DNA of 46,771 bases from JAIVHA01 sp965367295 (GCA_965367295.1 CBDUHN010000028.1:1-46771), one strand, 5' to 3'; numbered from the stretch's first letter, positions 1 through 9,184 are shown. Program-made: numbers and translations. Notes: generated from the sequence alone by a model not told the origin.

Positions 1-428
1 TCCCGGTGATACGCTTCTGCCTGCATCAACCGCAGAAAGGCCGTCGCCAGCATGAAGCCCAGCAGGATGCCATTGGTACCGGAGCCCACCCGCTGCACGA
101 TGTGTAGCGCAATACGCCGATGCAGCTGCCAGCGCTCCATGGCCATGGCAATGAGAAAACCACCGAGAAAAAGAAAGATCAGGTGATTGGCATAGGCCGC
201 CGACACCGTCGCGGACGGCACCGCATGCAGGGCGGGAAACAGTGCCAGCGGCAGCAGGGCCGTAACCGGGATGGGGATGGCCTCGCTGATCCACCACACC
301 GTCATCAGCAGCGCCACCGCCGCCACCTGCTGCGCCTCCGGCGTCATACCCGGGGGTGTGGGCAGACTCAGCATCACCAGAAACAGCACGGGCCCGAGGA
401 TCAGGCCGATACGTTGACGGTGTTCCAT
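1..428 (-). CDS. DASS/SLC13-family anion symporter, N-terminal part (cut by window edge)
   Basis: Reading the minus strand from ATG at 426-428 gives a hydrophobic protein starting MEHRQRIGLILGPVLF, with the hallmark DASS segment WWISEAIPIPVTALLPLALF and then a second helix around HLIFLFLGGFLIAMAMERW. Members import dicarboxylates, sulfate or related anions with sodium across the inner membrane. About 142 codons are visible. Odd: after GFMLATAFL the family normally continues with SMWISNTAT, which forms part of the substrate/sodium site, but here it reads RLMQAEAYHR up to the edge. The last ~12 codons therefore do not look like the family, so the gene may be disrupted or the extreme end of the sequence may be a junction. 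The family is certain; integrity is not. Confidence 0.8.
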   Translation of the reverse strand, partial: MEHRQRIGLILGPVLFLVMLSLPTPPGMTPEAQQVAAVALLMTVWWISEAIPIPVTALLPLALFPALHAVPSATVSAAYANHLIFLFLGGFLIAMAMERWQLHRRIALHIVQRVGSGTNGILLGFMLATAFLRLMQAEAYHR

Positions 429-552
429 GGGTGCTCCCGAATGATCATCATGCCCGGGATTGTGGCGGAACGAGTGGCGGGAAGCCAATCACGGTATTGA
501 TCGATTACAAAAACATGATCGTCACGGATAGGATCAGAATCTTTCAGATGCG

Positions 553-586
553 GCTGCAGGTGCGAATTCATTCGCACCTGCAGGCC
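553..586. repeat. Dispersed palindrome, copy 1
   Basis: Near-perfect inverted repeat with 13-bp arms (554-566 and 571-583) around a TTCA centre; core GTGCGAATTCATTCGCAC. It sits between the start of the transporter and the end of tex. The same core recurs in at least five other intergenic positions in this window. Confidence 0.85.
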
Positions 587-641
587 AAAACCACGCCAGC
601 TTTAGCCGTGGTCGTATGACTCTTGGCGCCCCTCTGTCCCG

Positions 642-2963
642 CTATCCCTTCAACTTCGCAAACGCTGCCGCCATGGCATTGTTGGCGGGTGGTGCCGAGA
701 CTTTCGGTTTGGCGTTGCGCGATGGTTTCCTGCCATTACCGGCCGGGCGCCTTGCTTCACCCCGCGCTTCCTTCGGCGGCAGTTCCTCGTTCAGGCGCAT
801 GCTGAGCGAGATACGCTGGCGCTCCACATCCACCTCCAGCACCTTCACCTTGACGATGTCGCCGGCCTTGACCACGGCATGGGGATCGGACACGAAACGG
901 TCCGCCAGCTGCGAGATGTGCACCAGACCGTCCTGGTGCACACCCACATCGACAAAGGCACCGAAGTTGGCGACGTTGGTGACCACACCCTCCAGCAGCA
1001 TGCCCGGCTTGAGGTCGGTGACCTTCTCCACACCTTCCTTGAAGGTGGCCATCCTGAATTCCGGGCGTGGATCGCGACCGGGTTTTTCCAGCTCACTGAG
1101 GATATCCCTCACCGTCGGCTCACCGAACTGCGCATCGGTGAAATCGTTGGCGGACAGCTGGCGCAGAAAGGCGGTGTCGCCGATCAGGGAGCGGATCTCC
1201 TTCGCGGTGGCGGTCATGATGCGCTCCACTACCGGATAGGCCTCCGGGTGCACCGATGAAGCATCAAGCGGGTTGTCACCATTCATGATGCGCAGGAAAC
1301 CGGCCGCCTGCTCAAAGGCCTTGGGGCCGAGGCGTGACACCTTGAGCAGGGTCTGCCGATCACGGAATGAGCCGTGTTCGTCGCGGTAGGCGACAATGTT
1401 TTCCGCCAGCCCGGCATTCAGTCCCGACACCCGCGCCAGCAAAGGGATGGAGGCGGTGTTCACATCCACACCGACGGCGTTCACGCAATCCTCCACCACG
1501 TTATCGAGGGCACGCGCCAGGTATACCTGGCTGACATCGTGTTGATACTGACCCACACCGATGGACTTTGGCTCGATCTTCACCAGCTCCGCCAGCGGGT
1601 CCTGCAGGCGACGGGCGATGGAGACCGCGCCGCGCAACGATACATCCAGTTCGGGAAATTCCCGTGCCGCGGTTTCCGAGGCCGAGTACACCGAGGCGCC
1701 GGCCTCGGACACCACGATGCGGGTGAGCTTGAGCTCCGGATAACGCTGGCACAGTTCCCCGGCCAGCTTTTCTGTCTCCCGTGAGGCGGTACCGTTGCCG
1801 ATGCTGATCAGGTCCACCTGGTGCTTCGCCGCCAGCCTGGCCAGGATCTCGATGGAGGCGTCCCACTGGTGTTTGGGTGCGTGGGGGTAGATGGTCGCGG
1901 TGTCCACCAGCTTGCCGGTGGCATCCACCACCGCCACCTTCACACCGGTACGGATGCCCGGGTCGAGGCCGAGGGTGGCGCGCTGGCCGGCCGGTGCGGC
2001 CAGCAGCAGATCATGCAGGTTACGACCGAAGACCCGGATCGCCTCCGCCTCGGCGGCCTCACGCAGGCGCCGCTTCATTTCCATTTCGATGTGCAGCGAC
2101 AGTTTCACACGCCAGGCCCAGCGCACCGTATCGCGCAGCCAGGCGTCGGCGGGGCGGCCCTCATCGGTGATGCCGAACCGCTGGGCGATCAGTACCTCGC
2201 CCCGGCTGCGCTCCGCCTTTGGCTGGCCCTGCTCATCGAGCTCATCCAGTACCACCTTGAGGTTCAACACCCCCTCGGTCTGACCGCGGAACATGGCCAG
2301 TGCGCGGTGGGAGGGGATGCCCTTGATGGCCTCGATGGCATCGAAATAATCCCGGAACTTGGCACCCTCCTGCTCCTTGCCGGCCACCACCGCCGACTGC
2401 AGGCGCCCCTCTTCCCAGGCCAGTTCGCGCAAGCGGCCCACCAGTTCGGCATCGTCGGCGAATTCCTCCATCAGGATCTGGCGCGCGCCATCCAGCGCCG
2501 CTTTGACGTCCACGACGGCCTGGTCCGGGTTCAGGTAATCAGCCGCCACCGTTTCCGGGGTCAACCCGGGATCTTCCAGCAGGGCATGGGCCAGCGGTTC
2601 CAGCCCTGCCTCGCGGGCGATCTGCGCCTTGGTGCGACGCTTCTGCACATAGGGCCGGTAGAGATCCTCCAGCCGGGTCTTGGTATCCGCCGCCTCGATA
2701 TCCGCTTTCAGGGCATCGGTGAGCTTGCCCTGCTCGTCGACACTCTTGAGGACCGTGGCACGCCGCTCCTCCAGCTCGCGCAGATAACCCAGCCGTTCCT
2801 CCAGGGTGCGCAACTGGGTATCGTCCAGGCCGCCGGTCACTTCCTTGCGGTAGCGGGCGATAAAGGGCACCGTGGCGCCCTCGTCGAGCAGGGTGACGGC
2901 CGCCTCGATCCGGGCCAGGGAAACCGCCAGCTCTTCGGCCAGCCGCGCAAGGATATTCTGCAT
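642..2963 (-). CDS. tex: Tex, RNA-binding transcriptional accessory protein
   Basis: Cytoplasmic nucleic-acid-binding protein of the Tex/Spt6 family. Domains in order: helical Tex N-terminal region (about 1-190), YqgF/RuvC-like fold beginning at GLDPGIRTGVKVAVV (about residue 332), helix-hairpin-helix repeats (SVGVDVNTAS and LLKVSRLGPKAFEQAAGFL), and a C-terminal S1 RNA-binding domain (GMLLEGVVTNVANFGAFVDV ... ISLSMRL), ending in a basic tail. The chosen start at 2963 (MQNILARLAEEL) gives 773 aa, the usual length for the family, and has GGAG six bases upstream; the open frame runs further upstream but that extension has no family resemblance. It is a single-gene unit as far as can be seen. 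Role in transcription or translation fidelity is known only in outline for the family. Confidence 0.97.
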   Translation of the reverse strand: MQNILARLAEELAVSLARIEAAVTLLDEGATVPFIARYRKEVTGGLDDTQLRTLEERLGYLRELEERRATVLKSVDEQGKLTDALKADIEAADTKTRLEDLYRPYVQKRRTKAQIAREAGLEPLAHALLEDPGLTPETVAADYLNPDQAVVDVKAALDGARQILMEEFADDAELVGRLRELAWEEGRLQSAVVAGKEQEGAKFRDYFDAIEAIKGIPSHRALAMFRGQTEGVLNLKVVLDELDEQGQPKAERSRGEVLIAQRFGITDEGRPADAWLRDTVRWAWRVKLSLHIEMEMKRRLREAAEAEAIRVFGRNLHDLLLAAPAGQRATLGLDPGIRTGVKVAVVDATGKLVDTATIYPHAPKHQWDASIEILARLAAKHQVDLISIGNGTASRETEKLAGELCQRYPELKLTRIVVSEAGASVYSASETAAREFPELDVSLRGAVSIARRLQDPLAELVKIEPKSIGVGQYQHDVSQVYLARALDNVVEDCVNAVGVDVNTASIPLLARVSGLNAGLAENIVAYRDEHGSFRDRQTLLKVSRLGPKAFEQAAGFLRIMNGDNPLDASSVHPEAYPVVERIMTATAKEIRSLIGDTAFLRQLSANDFTDAQFGEPTVRDILSELEKPGRDPRPEFRMATFKEGVEKVTDLKPGMLLEGVVTNVANFGAFVDVGVHQDGLVHISQLADRFVSDPHAVVKAGDIVKVKVLEVDVERQRISLSMRLNEELPPKEARGEARRPAGNGRKPSRNAKPKVSAPPANNAMAAAFAKLKG

Positions 2964-3144
2964 GAGCACTCCAACTTCAGGCGCCGGCAGCCCGCAACCG
3001 GGCCCGGCGAGTGAATCCAACAGGGGGAGAGGCGCGCCCGCAGGGGATGTGCAACCTCCGCTTTCCGGGCCGGAGTATACCAATGCCACAGCAGAAAAAG
3101 CCCCTTGACAAGCCGTGGCCGGCACCGCGGGGAAAGCGCCGGTA

Positions 3145-4038
3145 TCAGGCCTTGTACACAACCCGGTTACGGCCCTGATCCTTGGCCTCGTACATGGCCT
3201 GGTCGGCGCAATCCAGGTTGGCTTCCAGGGAACGCTCCGGGTCCAGCAGCGTGACCCCGAAGGACGCGGTAACCCTCACGCCACCCTCAGCCAGGTCGAT
3301 GGACGTCTCCGCCAGTTCACGGCGCACCCGCTCCAGTATCTCCAGCACCTGCCCGGTATCCACACCGGGCAACAACATCAGAAACTCTTCTCCACCATAC
3401 CGGCAAATGACATCGTACTTGCGCAGGTGCTGGCGCAGAAACTCGGAAACCCGACGCAATACCCGGTCACCACCCAGGTGACCGCAGGTGTCATTAACGA
3501 CCTTGAAATGATCCAGGTCCATCATGCACAGGGCTCCCGATTCACCACTACGCCTGATGCGCTCGTATTCCTGTTCCAGCAAAGGTGCAAAGGCTTCGCG
3601 ATTGAGGGCCCCGGTAAGGGCGTCGAAAGAGAATTTCTCCCGCTGCAGCATGTCCCGCAGCTGCAACAGGTCACGCGACAGGGTTGTCTGCAATTCAATG
3701 AACCCATTGTAATCCTCAAACGTGACCGGTTCGCCGGCAATGGATTTTTGCGCCAACGGACGGGCAAGGTTGTGCATGTCACGATGGATCTGGTCGAGGG
3801 CACTGAATGCTTCGTACTGGCGCAGGGCTTGCGGCGCACGCTGGTAATACCATTGCCCGAATTTGCACAGCACATGGGCATCTTCCCGCAACACATCCTC
3901 GGCGAAGGGCACCCCACAGATCAGGCTGGCATGAAGATCCCGCAACCAGCGCTGGTGATCCCGGTCGGCGGCCTCGAGGACCCGCACCACCTCTTCCGCA
4001 TCCCGCTCGTTGAGCTGCTGGAAATGTCTCAACACCAT
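3145..4038 (-). CDS. dgcZ: Diguanylate cyclase with N-terminal zinc-sensing CZB domain (DgcZ-like)
   Basis: Makes c-di-GMP from two GTP. The C-terminal half is a GGDEF domain with the active motif GGEEF at residues 215-219 and an inhibitory I-site RKYD at 206-209, five residues before it. The N-terminal half is a chemoreceptor zinc-binding (CZB) domain: H28, C58, H85 and H89. Their spacing (30, 27, 4) matches the zinc ligands I recall for E. coli DgcZ (H22, C52, H79, H83), and the length (297 aa against 296) also fits. So the enzyme is probably inhibited by zinc and by product. No signal peptide or membrane segment. Start supported by AGGAGG upstream of 4038. It is transcribed divergently from speD. 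Confidence 0.95.
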   Translation of the reverse strand: MVLRHFQQLNERDAEEVVRVLEAADRDHQRWLRDLHASLICGVPFAEDVLREDAHVLCKFGQWYYQRAPQALRQYEAFSALDQIHRDMHNLARPLAQKSIAGEPVTFEDYNGFIELQTTLSRDLLQLRDMLQREKFSFDALTGALNREAFAPLLEQEYERIRRSGESGALCMMDLDHFKVVNDTCGHLGGDRVLRRVSEFLRQHLRKYDVICRYGGEEFLMLLPGVDTGQVLEILERVRRELAETSIDLAEGGVRVTASFGVTLLDPERSLEANLDCADQAMYEAKDQGRNRVVYKA

Positions 4039-4274
4039 GATCGCCTCCTGGCGCCCGGGTCTCCAGGACTACTGCCATGGCCGCGGGCACTCCCGACCGA
4101 CAGCACTACTCACGAGTGTAAACTTTTCGCCTCTCTCCTGCGCGTCCTGGCAAAAATCCGTTCCCGCCATACGCAAACCTGCCGCGCCGGACCGCAAAAA
4201 TGTGGATAATAGGCCGCTCGGCCCGACACCCGGGCCACCGACCGTACCAGCCGCGGGTAGAGGGCATCGCATTG

Positions 4275-5099
4275 ATGAAGAACATGAACCGGAGATTGAA
4301 GCTGCACGGGTTCAATAACCTGACCAAGACCCTGAGTTTCAATATCTACGACATCTGCTACGCCAAGACGCCCAAACAGCGCGAAGACTATATCGAATAC
4401 ATCGACGAGGAATACAATGCCGAGCGCCTGACCAGCATCCTCACCGAGGTATCGGACATCATCGGTGCCAACATCCTCAACATCGCCCACCAGGACTATG
4501 ATCCGCAGGGCGCCAGCGTCACCATGCTCATTTCCGAAGAGCCGGTGCTGAGCCGCGACCAGCAGGAACTGGCCCATAACGAAGAGGCCCCGGGCCCGCT
4601 GCCGGAAGACGTGGTCGGCCACCTGGACAAGAGCCACATCACCGTACACACCTACCCGGAAAGCCACCCGGACAACGGCATCAGCAGCTTTCGCGCCGAT
4701 ATCGATGTATCCACCTGCGGCCGTATCTCCCCCCTGAAGGCCCTCAACTACCTGATCCACAGCTTCGATTCGGACATTGTCATCATGGATTACCGGGTAC
4801 GCGGCTTCACCCGTGACGTGAAGGGCAAGAAACACTATATCGACCACAAGATCAACTCGATCCAGAACTTCATTTCCAGGGATACCCGCAGTCACTATGA
4901 AATGATCGATGTGAATGTGTATCAGGAAAACATCTTCCACACCAAGATGATGGTCAAGGAATTCAACCTCGACAATTACCTGTTCGGGTTGAATGAAGAA
5001 GACCTGAAAAGCGTCGAGAAAAAACAGATCAAGCGGCGCCTGAAACGCGAGATGCTGGAGATCTTCTACGGCCAGAACATGACCCGGATGCCGGAATAG
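4275..5099 (+). CDS. speD: S-adenosylmethionine decarboxylase proenzyme (class 1, E. coli type)
   Basis: Makes decarboxylated SAM, the aminopropyl donor for spermidine. 274 aa against 264 in E. coli. The proenzyme cleaves itself to form a pyruvoyl cofactor: the conserved HLDKSH motif puts the cleavage before Ser120, followed by HTYPESHP and FRADIDVSTCG, all diagnostic of the class. Start chosen at ATG 4275 (MKNMNRRLKLHGF); a second ATG three codons later is possible. No speE is next to it; instead a 116-aa gene follows after 17 bases. A GATAAT box at 4205-4210 could be the -10 element, but no clear -35 goes with it. Confidence 0.97.
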   Translation: MKNMNRRLKLHGFNNLTKTLSFNIYDICYAKTPKQREDYIEYIDEEYNAERLTSILTEVSDIIGANILNIAHQDYDPQGASVTMLISEEPVLSRDQQELAHNEEAPGPLPEDVVGHLDKSHITVHTYPESHPDNGISSFRADIDVSTCGRISPLKALNYLIHSFDSDIVIMDYRVRGFTRDVKGKKHYIDHKINSIQNFISRDTRSHYEMIDVNVYQENIFHTKMMVKEFNLDNYLFGLNEEDLKSVEKKQIKRRLKREMLEIFYGQNMTRMPE

Positions 5100-5116
5100 G
5101 CCTCGGTCTCCCCGCA

Positions 5117-5467
5117 ATGAAGTTCTACCAGCTCCCCATCGGCAGTCACTTTACCTATCAGGGGGACACCCTGCTGAAGACCAGCCCGCTGGTGGCCAGT
5201 CTTGCCGATACCGGGCAGAAGAAGTTCATGCCCCGATCCGCAGAGGTGGTGCCGGTCGCCAGCGAACCGGTGACGGCGGAGACGCCAGCACCGCAGCTAG
5301 TGGACGCAGACCAGGTGCAGCATGCCTTCGAGGATTTCCATGCCGTCTGTCAGCAGCACCTCGACAGCCTGGCAGGCGACGTAGCCCCGGAACAGCTGGA
5401 TGACCTGCGCCAGGAACTCGCCCGGGCCCGTGGACGCTTCCTGCACCGGCTACGACTGCCCGGCTAG
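5117..5467 (+). CDS. Small conserved-looking protein of unknown function, downstream of speD
   Basis: 116 aa, not recognised as a named family. The N-terminus (MKFYQLPIGSHFTYQGDTLL, then TSPLVAS) looks like a small beta-rich module, followed by a Pro/Ala/Val-rich linker (about residues 45-63) and a helical C-terminus (about 66-113) rich in Leu, Arg and Glu. No signal peptide or membrane segment. It starts 17 bases after the speD stop, is co-directional with it and is followed by a hairpin at 5531-5554, so the two genes probably share a transcript. That suggests, but does not show, a link to polyamine metabolism. Confidence 0.7.
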   Translation: MKFYQLPIGSHFTYQGDTLLKTSPLVASLADTGQKKFMPRSAEVVPVASEPVTAETPAPQLVDADQVQHAFEDFHAVCQQHLDSLAGDVAPEQLDDLRQELARARGRFLHRLRLPG

Positions 5468-5503
5468 CCCTCCCCCCGAATACCGCAATACACCCCCTGT
5501 AGA

Positions 5504-5519
5504 TCCGAATTCATTCGCA
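5504..5519. repeat. Dispersed palindrome, copy 2 (short)
   Basis: TCCGAATTCATTCGCA: the GAATTCATTC core with shortened arms, between the small gene after speD and the convergent transporter. Confidence 0.7.
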
Positions 5520-5530
5520 TTACCAACGCC

Positions 5531-5554
5531 CCCCCGGTCCCGCAGGACCGGGGG
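5531..5554. terminator. Hairpin between convergent genes
   Basis: Perfect 10-bp GC-rich stem (5531-5540 with 5545-5554) and a CGCA loop. It lies between the speD unit (+) and the SLC13 transporter (-), 14 bases from the transporter stop. There is no clear T-run on either side, so a bidirectional terminator or 3'-end stabiliser is inferred from position and stem strength. Confidence 0.6.
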
Positions 5555-5567
5555 AACCACCTCCACC

Positions 5568-7520
5568 TCAGAACACCAGGTTCAGCATGGTCAGCGACAC
5601 GATCAGGAACAGCACCGTCATGACGCCGCCGGCACGCATGAAGTCCGGCACCCGGTAGCCCGCCGGGCCCATGATCAGCGCGTTCACCTGGTGGGTGGGG
5701 ATCAGGAAGGAATTGGAAGTGGCGATGGCCACCGTCAGCGCGAACACCGCCGGGTTGGCACCGGCACCAAGGGCGATGTTCACCGCCAGCGGCACCAGCA
5801 GCACCGTCGCCCCGACATTGGACATCACCAGGGTGAAGAAGGTGGCCAGTATGGCGATGGCCGCCTGGTAGACCCAGATGGGCCGTTCCCCCAGCACACT
5901 CAGGGTCTGTTCCGCGATCCAGGCGGCGGTACCGCTCTGTTCCACCGCCAGCCCCAGCGGGATCAGCGAGGCCAGCAGGAACACGGTCTTCCAGCTCACC
6001 GCCCGGTAGGCCTCATCCATGGACAGCACTCCCGACAGGATCATGCCCACCGCCCCCACCAGCAGCGAAACCGACAGGCGCAGGTCGGAAAACAGCACCA
6101 GCGCCAGGGTGATACTGAAGAACACCAGTGCGGCCGGCACCTTGTGCGGCCGCAGTTCCTCGTGGGGATACTCGGTGGTCACCACTACGAAATCGCGGTT
6201 CTTGGCGATGCGCGCCAGGTCGGCCCAGCTGGTATGCACCACGAGGGTATCACCAACCCGGAACTCGACATCACGCACGCCGCCGGTCTTCCAGTTGATC
6301 ACCTCGTTGCCACGATGGATGGCCAGCAGCGACAACCCGTAGGTCTTGCGCAACCAGACATCCCGCGCCGTCTTGCCCACCAACGATGAGCCCGGCGCGA
6401 TCACCACCTCGGCAACCCCGGCCTTGGAGTGCACCAGTGCATCGGCAAACACATCCAGGTCCGGCTTGAGTTGCAGCTTATTGTCGCCCACGAAGGGCTG
6501 CAGGTATTCATCGGCGCAGAGCACCGCCAGTACCGTGCCCGCCTCGATTCCTATGTCACGGTCCACGGCAGAGGCCCCCATGCGCAGGCCATCACCCTTG
6601 TCGACCGCCACCACGCGCACCCGGTAACGCACTTCCAGGTCATTCAGGTTGGCGCCCACCAGCGGGCTATGCGCCGGCACCACCACTTCGTAGATCTTGA
6701 ACGCCTGCATACCGTAAGTCTCGGCGAAGTAGCGCATGGTGTGCTCGGCTTCGGCGTGCTCGGTCTTGGTCACCGGCAGCACCCAGCGTCCGGCCAGTAC
6801 GAAATAGGCGATCCCGGTCGCCACCAGGGCGATCCCGATGGGGGTCACGGCAAACAGCGAAAAGGTCTGCATCTGCTCACCCGCCGCAAGCGACTTGTTG
6901 GAGGTGAGGATCAGGTCATTGAGCAGGATCAGCGGACTCGAACCCACCATGGTGACAGTACCGCCAAGAATGGCGCAGAAGCCCATGGGCATCAGCAGTC
7001 GCGACAGCGGCAGGCCGGTACGTACGGAGATACGACTCACCACCGGCAGGAACAGCGCCGCCGCACCCACGTTCTGCATGAAGCTGGAGATGAACCCGAC
7101 GGTACCGGAAATCAGCGGGATGATGCGCCGCTCGGTGCTGCCGCCGATCTTGAGGATGAACCCCGCCACCTGGCTCATGAGGCCGGTCTTGTCGAGTCCT
7201 GCCCCGATGATCATCACCGCAATGATCGAGATCACCGCATTACTGGCAAAGCCATTGAACAACTCCTTGTTGGACACCAGGCCCTGCTCCAGCCCCATGA
7301 CGGGCGCCAGCAGCGAGGTCAGCCCCAGCAGCACCATGATGGTAACCGCCGCCACATCCACGTCCAGCACCTCAAAGGCAAACAGATAAATGGTCAGCAG
7401 CAGGATGGCCATGACCCATGCGATTTCGATATTGGGCACCAGGCTGGCGAGATAGAGACCCAGCACGGCAAAAACACCGCCCGCGATCAGGCGTTTCATG
7501 AGGATGGCTTTAGAAGGCAT
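5568..7520 (-). CDS. SLC13-family permease with two TrkA-C (RCK_C) domains
   Basis: 650-aa inner-membrane transporter. The first ~240 residues and the last ~200 are strings of hydrophobic helices of the DASS/CitMHS fold (for example NVGAAALFLPVVSRI and SNVGATVLLVPLAVNI, the paired helix-hairpin and unwound-helix elements). Between them are two cytoplasmic RCK_C domains, one beginning at EVVVPAHSPLVG and one at EVVIAPGSSLVGKTARDV. Proteins with this layout are annotated as sulfate, sodium/anion or citrate-type permeases; the substrate cannot be read from sequence, though sulfate or an organic acid is the usual guess. Start at 7520 is preferred because GGAG lies nine bases upstream; Met8 (7499) lacks a ribosome-binding site. 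Confidence 0.9.
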   Translation of the reverse strand: MPSKAILMKRLIAGGVFAVLGLYLASLVPNIEIAWVMAILLLTIYLFAFEVLDVDVAAVTIMVLLGLTSLLAPVMGLEQGLVSNKELFNGFASNAVISIIAVMIIGAGLDKTGLMSQVAGFILKIGGSTERRIIPLISGTVGFISSFMQNVGAAALFLPVVSRISVRTGLPLSRLLMPMGFCAILGGTVTMVGSSPLILLNDLILTSNKSLAAGEQMQTFSLFAVTPIGIALVATGIAYFVLAGRWVLPVTKTEHAEAEHTMRYFAETYGMQAFKIYEVVVPAHSPLVGANLNDLEVRYRVRVVAVDKGDGLRMGASAVDRDIGIEAGTVLAVLCADEYLQPFVGDNKLQLKPDLDVFADALVHSKAGVAEVVIAPGSSLVGKTARDVWLRKTYGLSLLAIHRGNEVINWKTGGVRDVEFRVGDTLVVHTSWADLARIAKNRDFVVVTTEYPHEELRPHKVPAALVFFSITLALVLFSDLRLSVSLLVGAVGMILSGVLSMDEAYRAVSWKTVFLLASLIPLGLAVEQSGTAAWIAEQTLSVLGERPIWVYQAAIAILATFFTLVMSNVGATVLLVPLAVNIALGAGANPAVFALTVAIATSNSFLIPTHQVNALIMGPAGYRVPDFMRAGGVMTVLFLIVSLTMLNLVF

Positions 7521-7619
7521 AAACAGTGGCTCCCAGCAATATCAGGGGGTCAATAAAGGTATTCGGAAGCCACGTATTCTAGCGACTTTCCGGGCAAATT
7601 GCCGAACCGGAACGGGGAC

Positions 7620-8276
7620 TCAGAGCCCCGGGATGCGGCTGCCCCCACGCACCTTGAACCAGCCGGTCAGGCTACGGCGTGGCCGGCGGGTGGGGAGTAC
7701 TTCGTGATAAAACCGATCACTGAGAAAGCTCACCAGGGTGCCGCCCAGCGGGGCGATATCCCGGTACTCTCCCGCACCGGAGGGGTCCAGATACATGCGC
7801 AGTTCACCACCATCCCCCGCCTGCCACTCGGGATTGAGGTACAGAATGGTCGATACCTTGCGGTGCGCCACACCCAGGAATTGATCCAGGTGCTTGCGAT
7901 AGAAGCTGCCCGGTGGATACCACGCCATGTGCCCCTCGAAGCCGAACAGCCCGAGGTACAGGTGGCGATTGATGGCCAGCCGCAGGGCCTCCAGGGCGGC
8001 AAAATAGGGCTGCTGGGCGCCAGTCTCGGGTTCATCCTTCAGCCAATGCACATGGTCACCGCGGATATCGGGGCGCAGCATCCGGCCCTCCCCGATGCCG
8101 ATCCCGGCCGGGCGAAAACCGCCCACATCCTGCTGCACCTCCAGCTCCGCCGCCAGGGCGGCTATGGCAGATGGCGGCAGGAAATCCGGGCACACCGACC
8201 AGCCGGGACCCGCCAATTCAGCGGCAATGCGATCGTAGGGTTCGTCGGGTGGGCGGGTCAGCAGGCTATTGGCCAT
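7620..8276 (-). CDS. Fe(II)/2-oxoglutarate-dependent oxygenase, prolyl 4-hydroxylase type
   Basis: About 217 aa. Double-stranded beta-helix enzyme that couples decarboxylation of 2-oxoglutarate to hydroxylation of a substrate, probably a protein side chain. Visible iron ligands: H129 and D131 (FYRKHLDQF) and distal H191 (DRFYHEVLP); R201 in the last strand is placed to bind 2-oxoglutarate. The layout resembles the SM-20-related/EGLN-like group of bacterial 2OG oxygenases. The start is uncertain: ATG at 8276 is chosen because the N-terminus then looks like relatives, but neither it nor the GTG at 8327 has a good ribosome-binding site. The target is unknown. Confidence 0.88.
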   Translation of the reverse strand: MANSLLTRPPDEPYDRIAAELAGPGWSVCPDFLPPSAIAALAAELEVQQDVGGFRPAGIGIGEGRMLRPDIRGDHVHWLKDEPETGAQQPYFAALEALRLAINRHLYLGLFGFEGHMAWYPPGSFYRKHLDQFLGVAHRKVSTILYLNPEWQAGDGGELRMYLDPSGAGEYRDIAPLGGTLVSFLSDRFYHEVLPTRRPRRSLTGWFKVRGGSRIPGL

Positions 8277-8538
8277 GGGAGGGGAATCACCTGGATGCGC
8301 ATACACGCAGAATGCGTTAATTAGCACGGGTGGTGCCCCATGGGAAGGGGAACATGGAAGAAAACTCTCTTACGCGGCGGCACCTGCCCAAGGCAGAAGC
8401 GGACAGGAATCTCAAAATTCGAGTTGGCGGGATGCAGCCATCGACAAGCCGGGTGGCATGCAGTGTCCCGTTTCTTCGACCTCCCCAAACCGGTACACTG
8501 CGCTTCTGATCCTGAACATCAGGTGAGTCATTCCAGCC

Positions 8539-9159
8539 ATGATCGATGCCATTACCGCCCTTGAACAGCTCCGCGACGGGAACCAGCGGTTTGCCTCCGG
8601 GCTGCGCAGCCTGGAAGCCGCTCCCTCCCGTACCAAACGACTTGAGCTGACGGCCGGCCAGGAGCCCTTCGCCATTATCCTCGGCTGCTCGGATTCACGG
8701 GTGCCGGCAGAGATCGTCTTCGACCAGGGTCTGGGAGACCTGTTCGTGATCCGGGTCGCCGGCAATATCGTGGCGCCCTCGCAGGTGGGCAGTGTCGAAT
8801 TTGCCGCCTCCCAGTATGGCACCCGGCTGGTGGTGGTCATGGGCCATTCCCAGTGCGGTGCCGTGCTGGCTACGCTTGAAGAGCTGAAACGTCCCACCGG
8901 CGAGCACTCGCGCAATCTCCGCTCCATCGTCGACCGCATCAGCCCCGCCGTGGAAGGACTCATGGCCACCGACCTGCGCAACCACCCGGATGAACTGGTA
9001 CAGCAGGCGGTGCGCGCCAACGTGCGTGCCTCCGTGAACCAGCTGCGCCATGGTTCCGAGGTGCTGGAAAATCTCATCGACCACCATGGCCTGCTAGTGG
9101 TCGGCGCCGAATACTCACTGGAAACCGGCGTCGTCGAGTTCTTCGATTCAGCTCCCTAG
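8539..9159 (+). CDS. Beta-class carbonic anhydrase
   Basis: 206 aa, cytoplasmic zinc enzyme interconverting CO2 and bicarbonate. Zinc ligands C50, H103 and C106 are in place (GCSDSRVPAEIVFDQ and VMGHSQCGA), with the catalytic dyad D52/R54. The length and the ITALEQLRDGNQRF start match the bacterial family. In an autotrophic sulfur oxidizer it would supply inorganic carbon, but no carboxysome or Rubisco gene is nearby. It is a single gene, convergent with cfa 25 bases downstream. A TACACT box at about 8502 may be its -10 element. Confidence 0.96.
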   Translation: MIDAITALEQLRDGNQRFASGLRSLEAAPSRTKRLELTAGQEPFAIILGCSDSRVPAEIVFDQGLGDLFVIRVAGNIVAPSQVGSVEFAASQYGTRLVVVMGHSQCGAVLATLEELKRPTGEHSRNLRSIVDRISPAVEGLMATDLRNHPDELVQQAVRANVRASVNQLRHGSEVLENLIDHHGLLVVGAEYSLETGVVEFFDSAP

Positions 9160-9184
9160 GCGGTTTCGTCCCTGTCAGCCCTTC

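Noticed and set aside
1821..3014. Plus-strand open frame of 397 codons opposite tex
   Set aside because: It is antisense to a full-length, motif-complete tex gene in GC-rich DNA, with a His/Gln/Gly-rich product typical of shadow frames.
4110..5117. Minus-strand open frame opposite speD
   Set aside because: speD on the plus strand has all family motifs including the cleavage site; this frame is its shadow.
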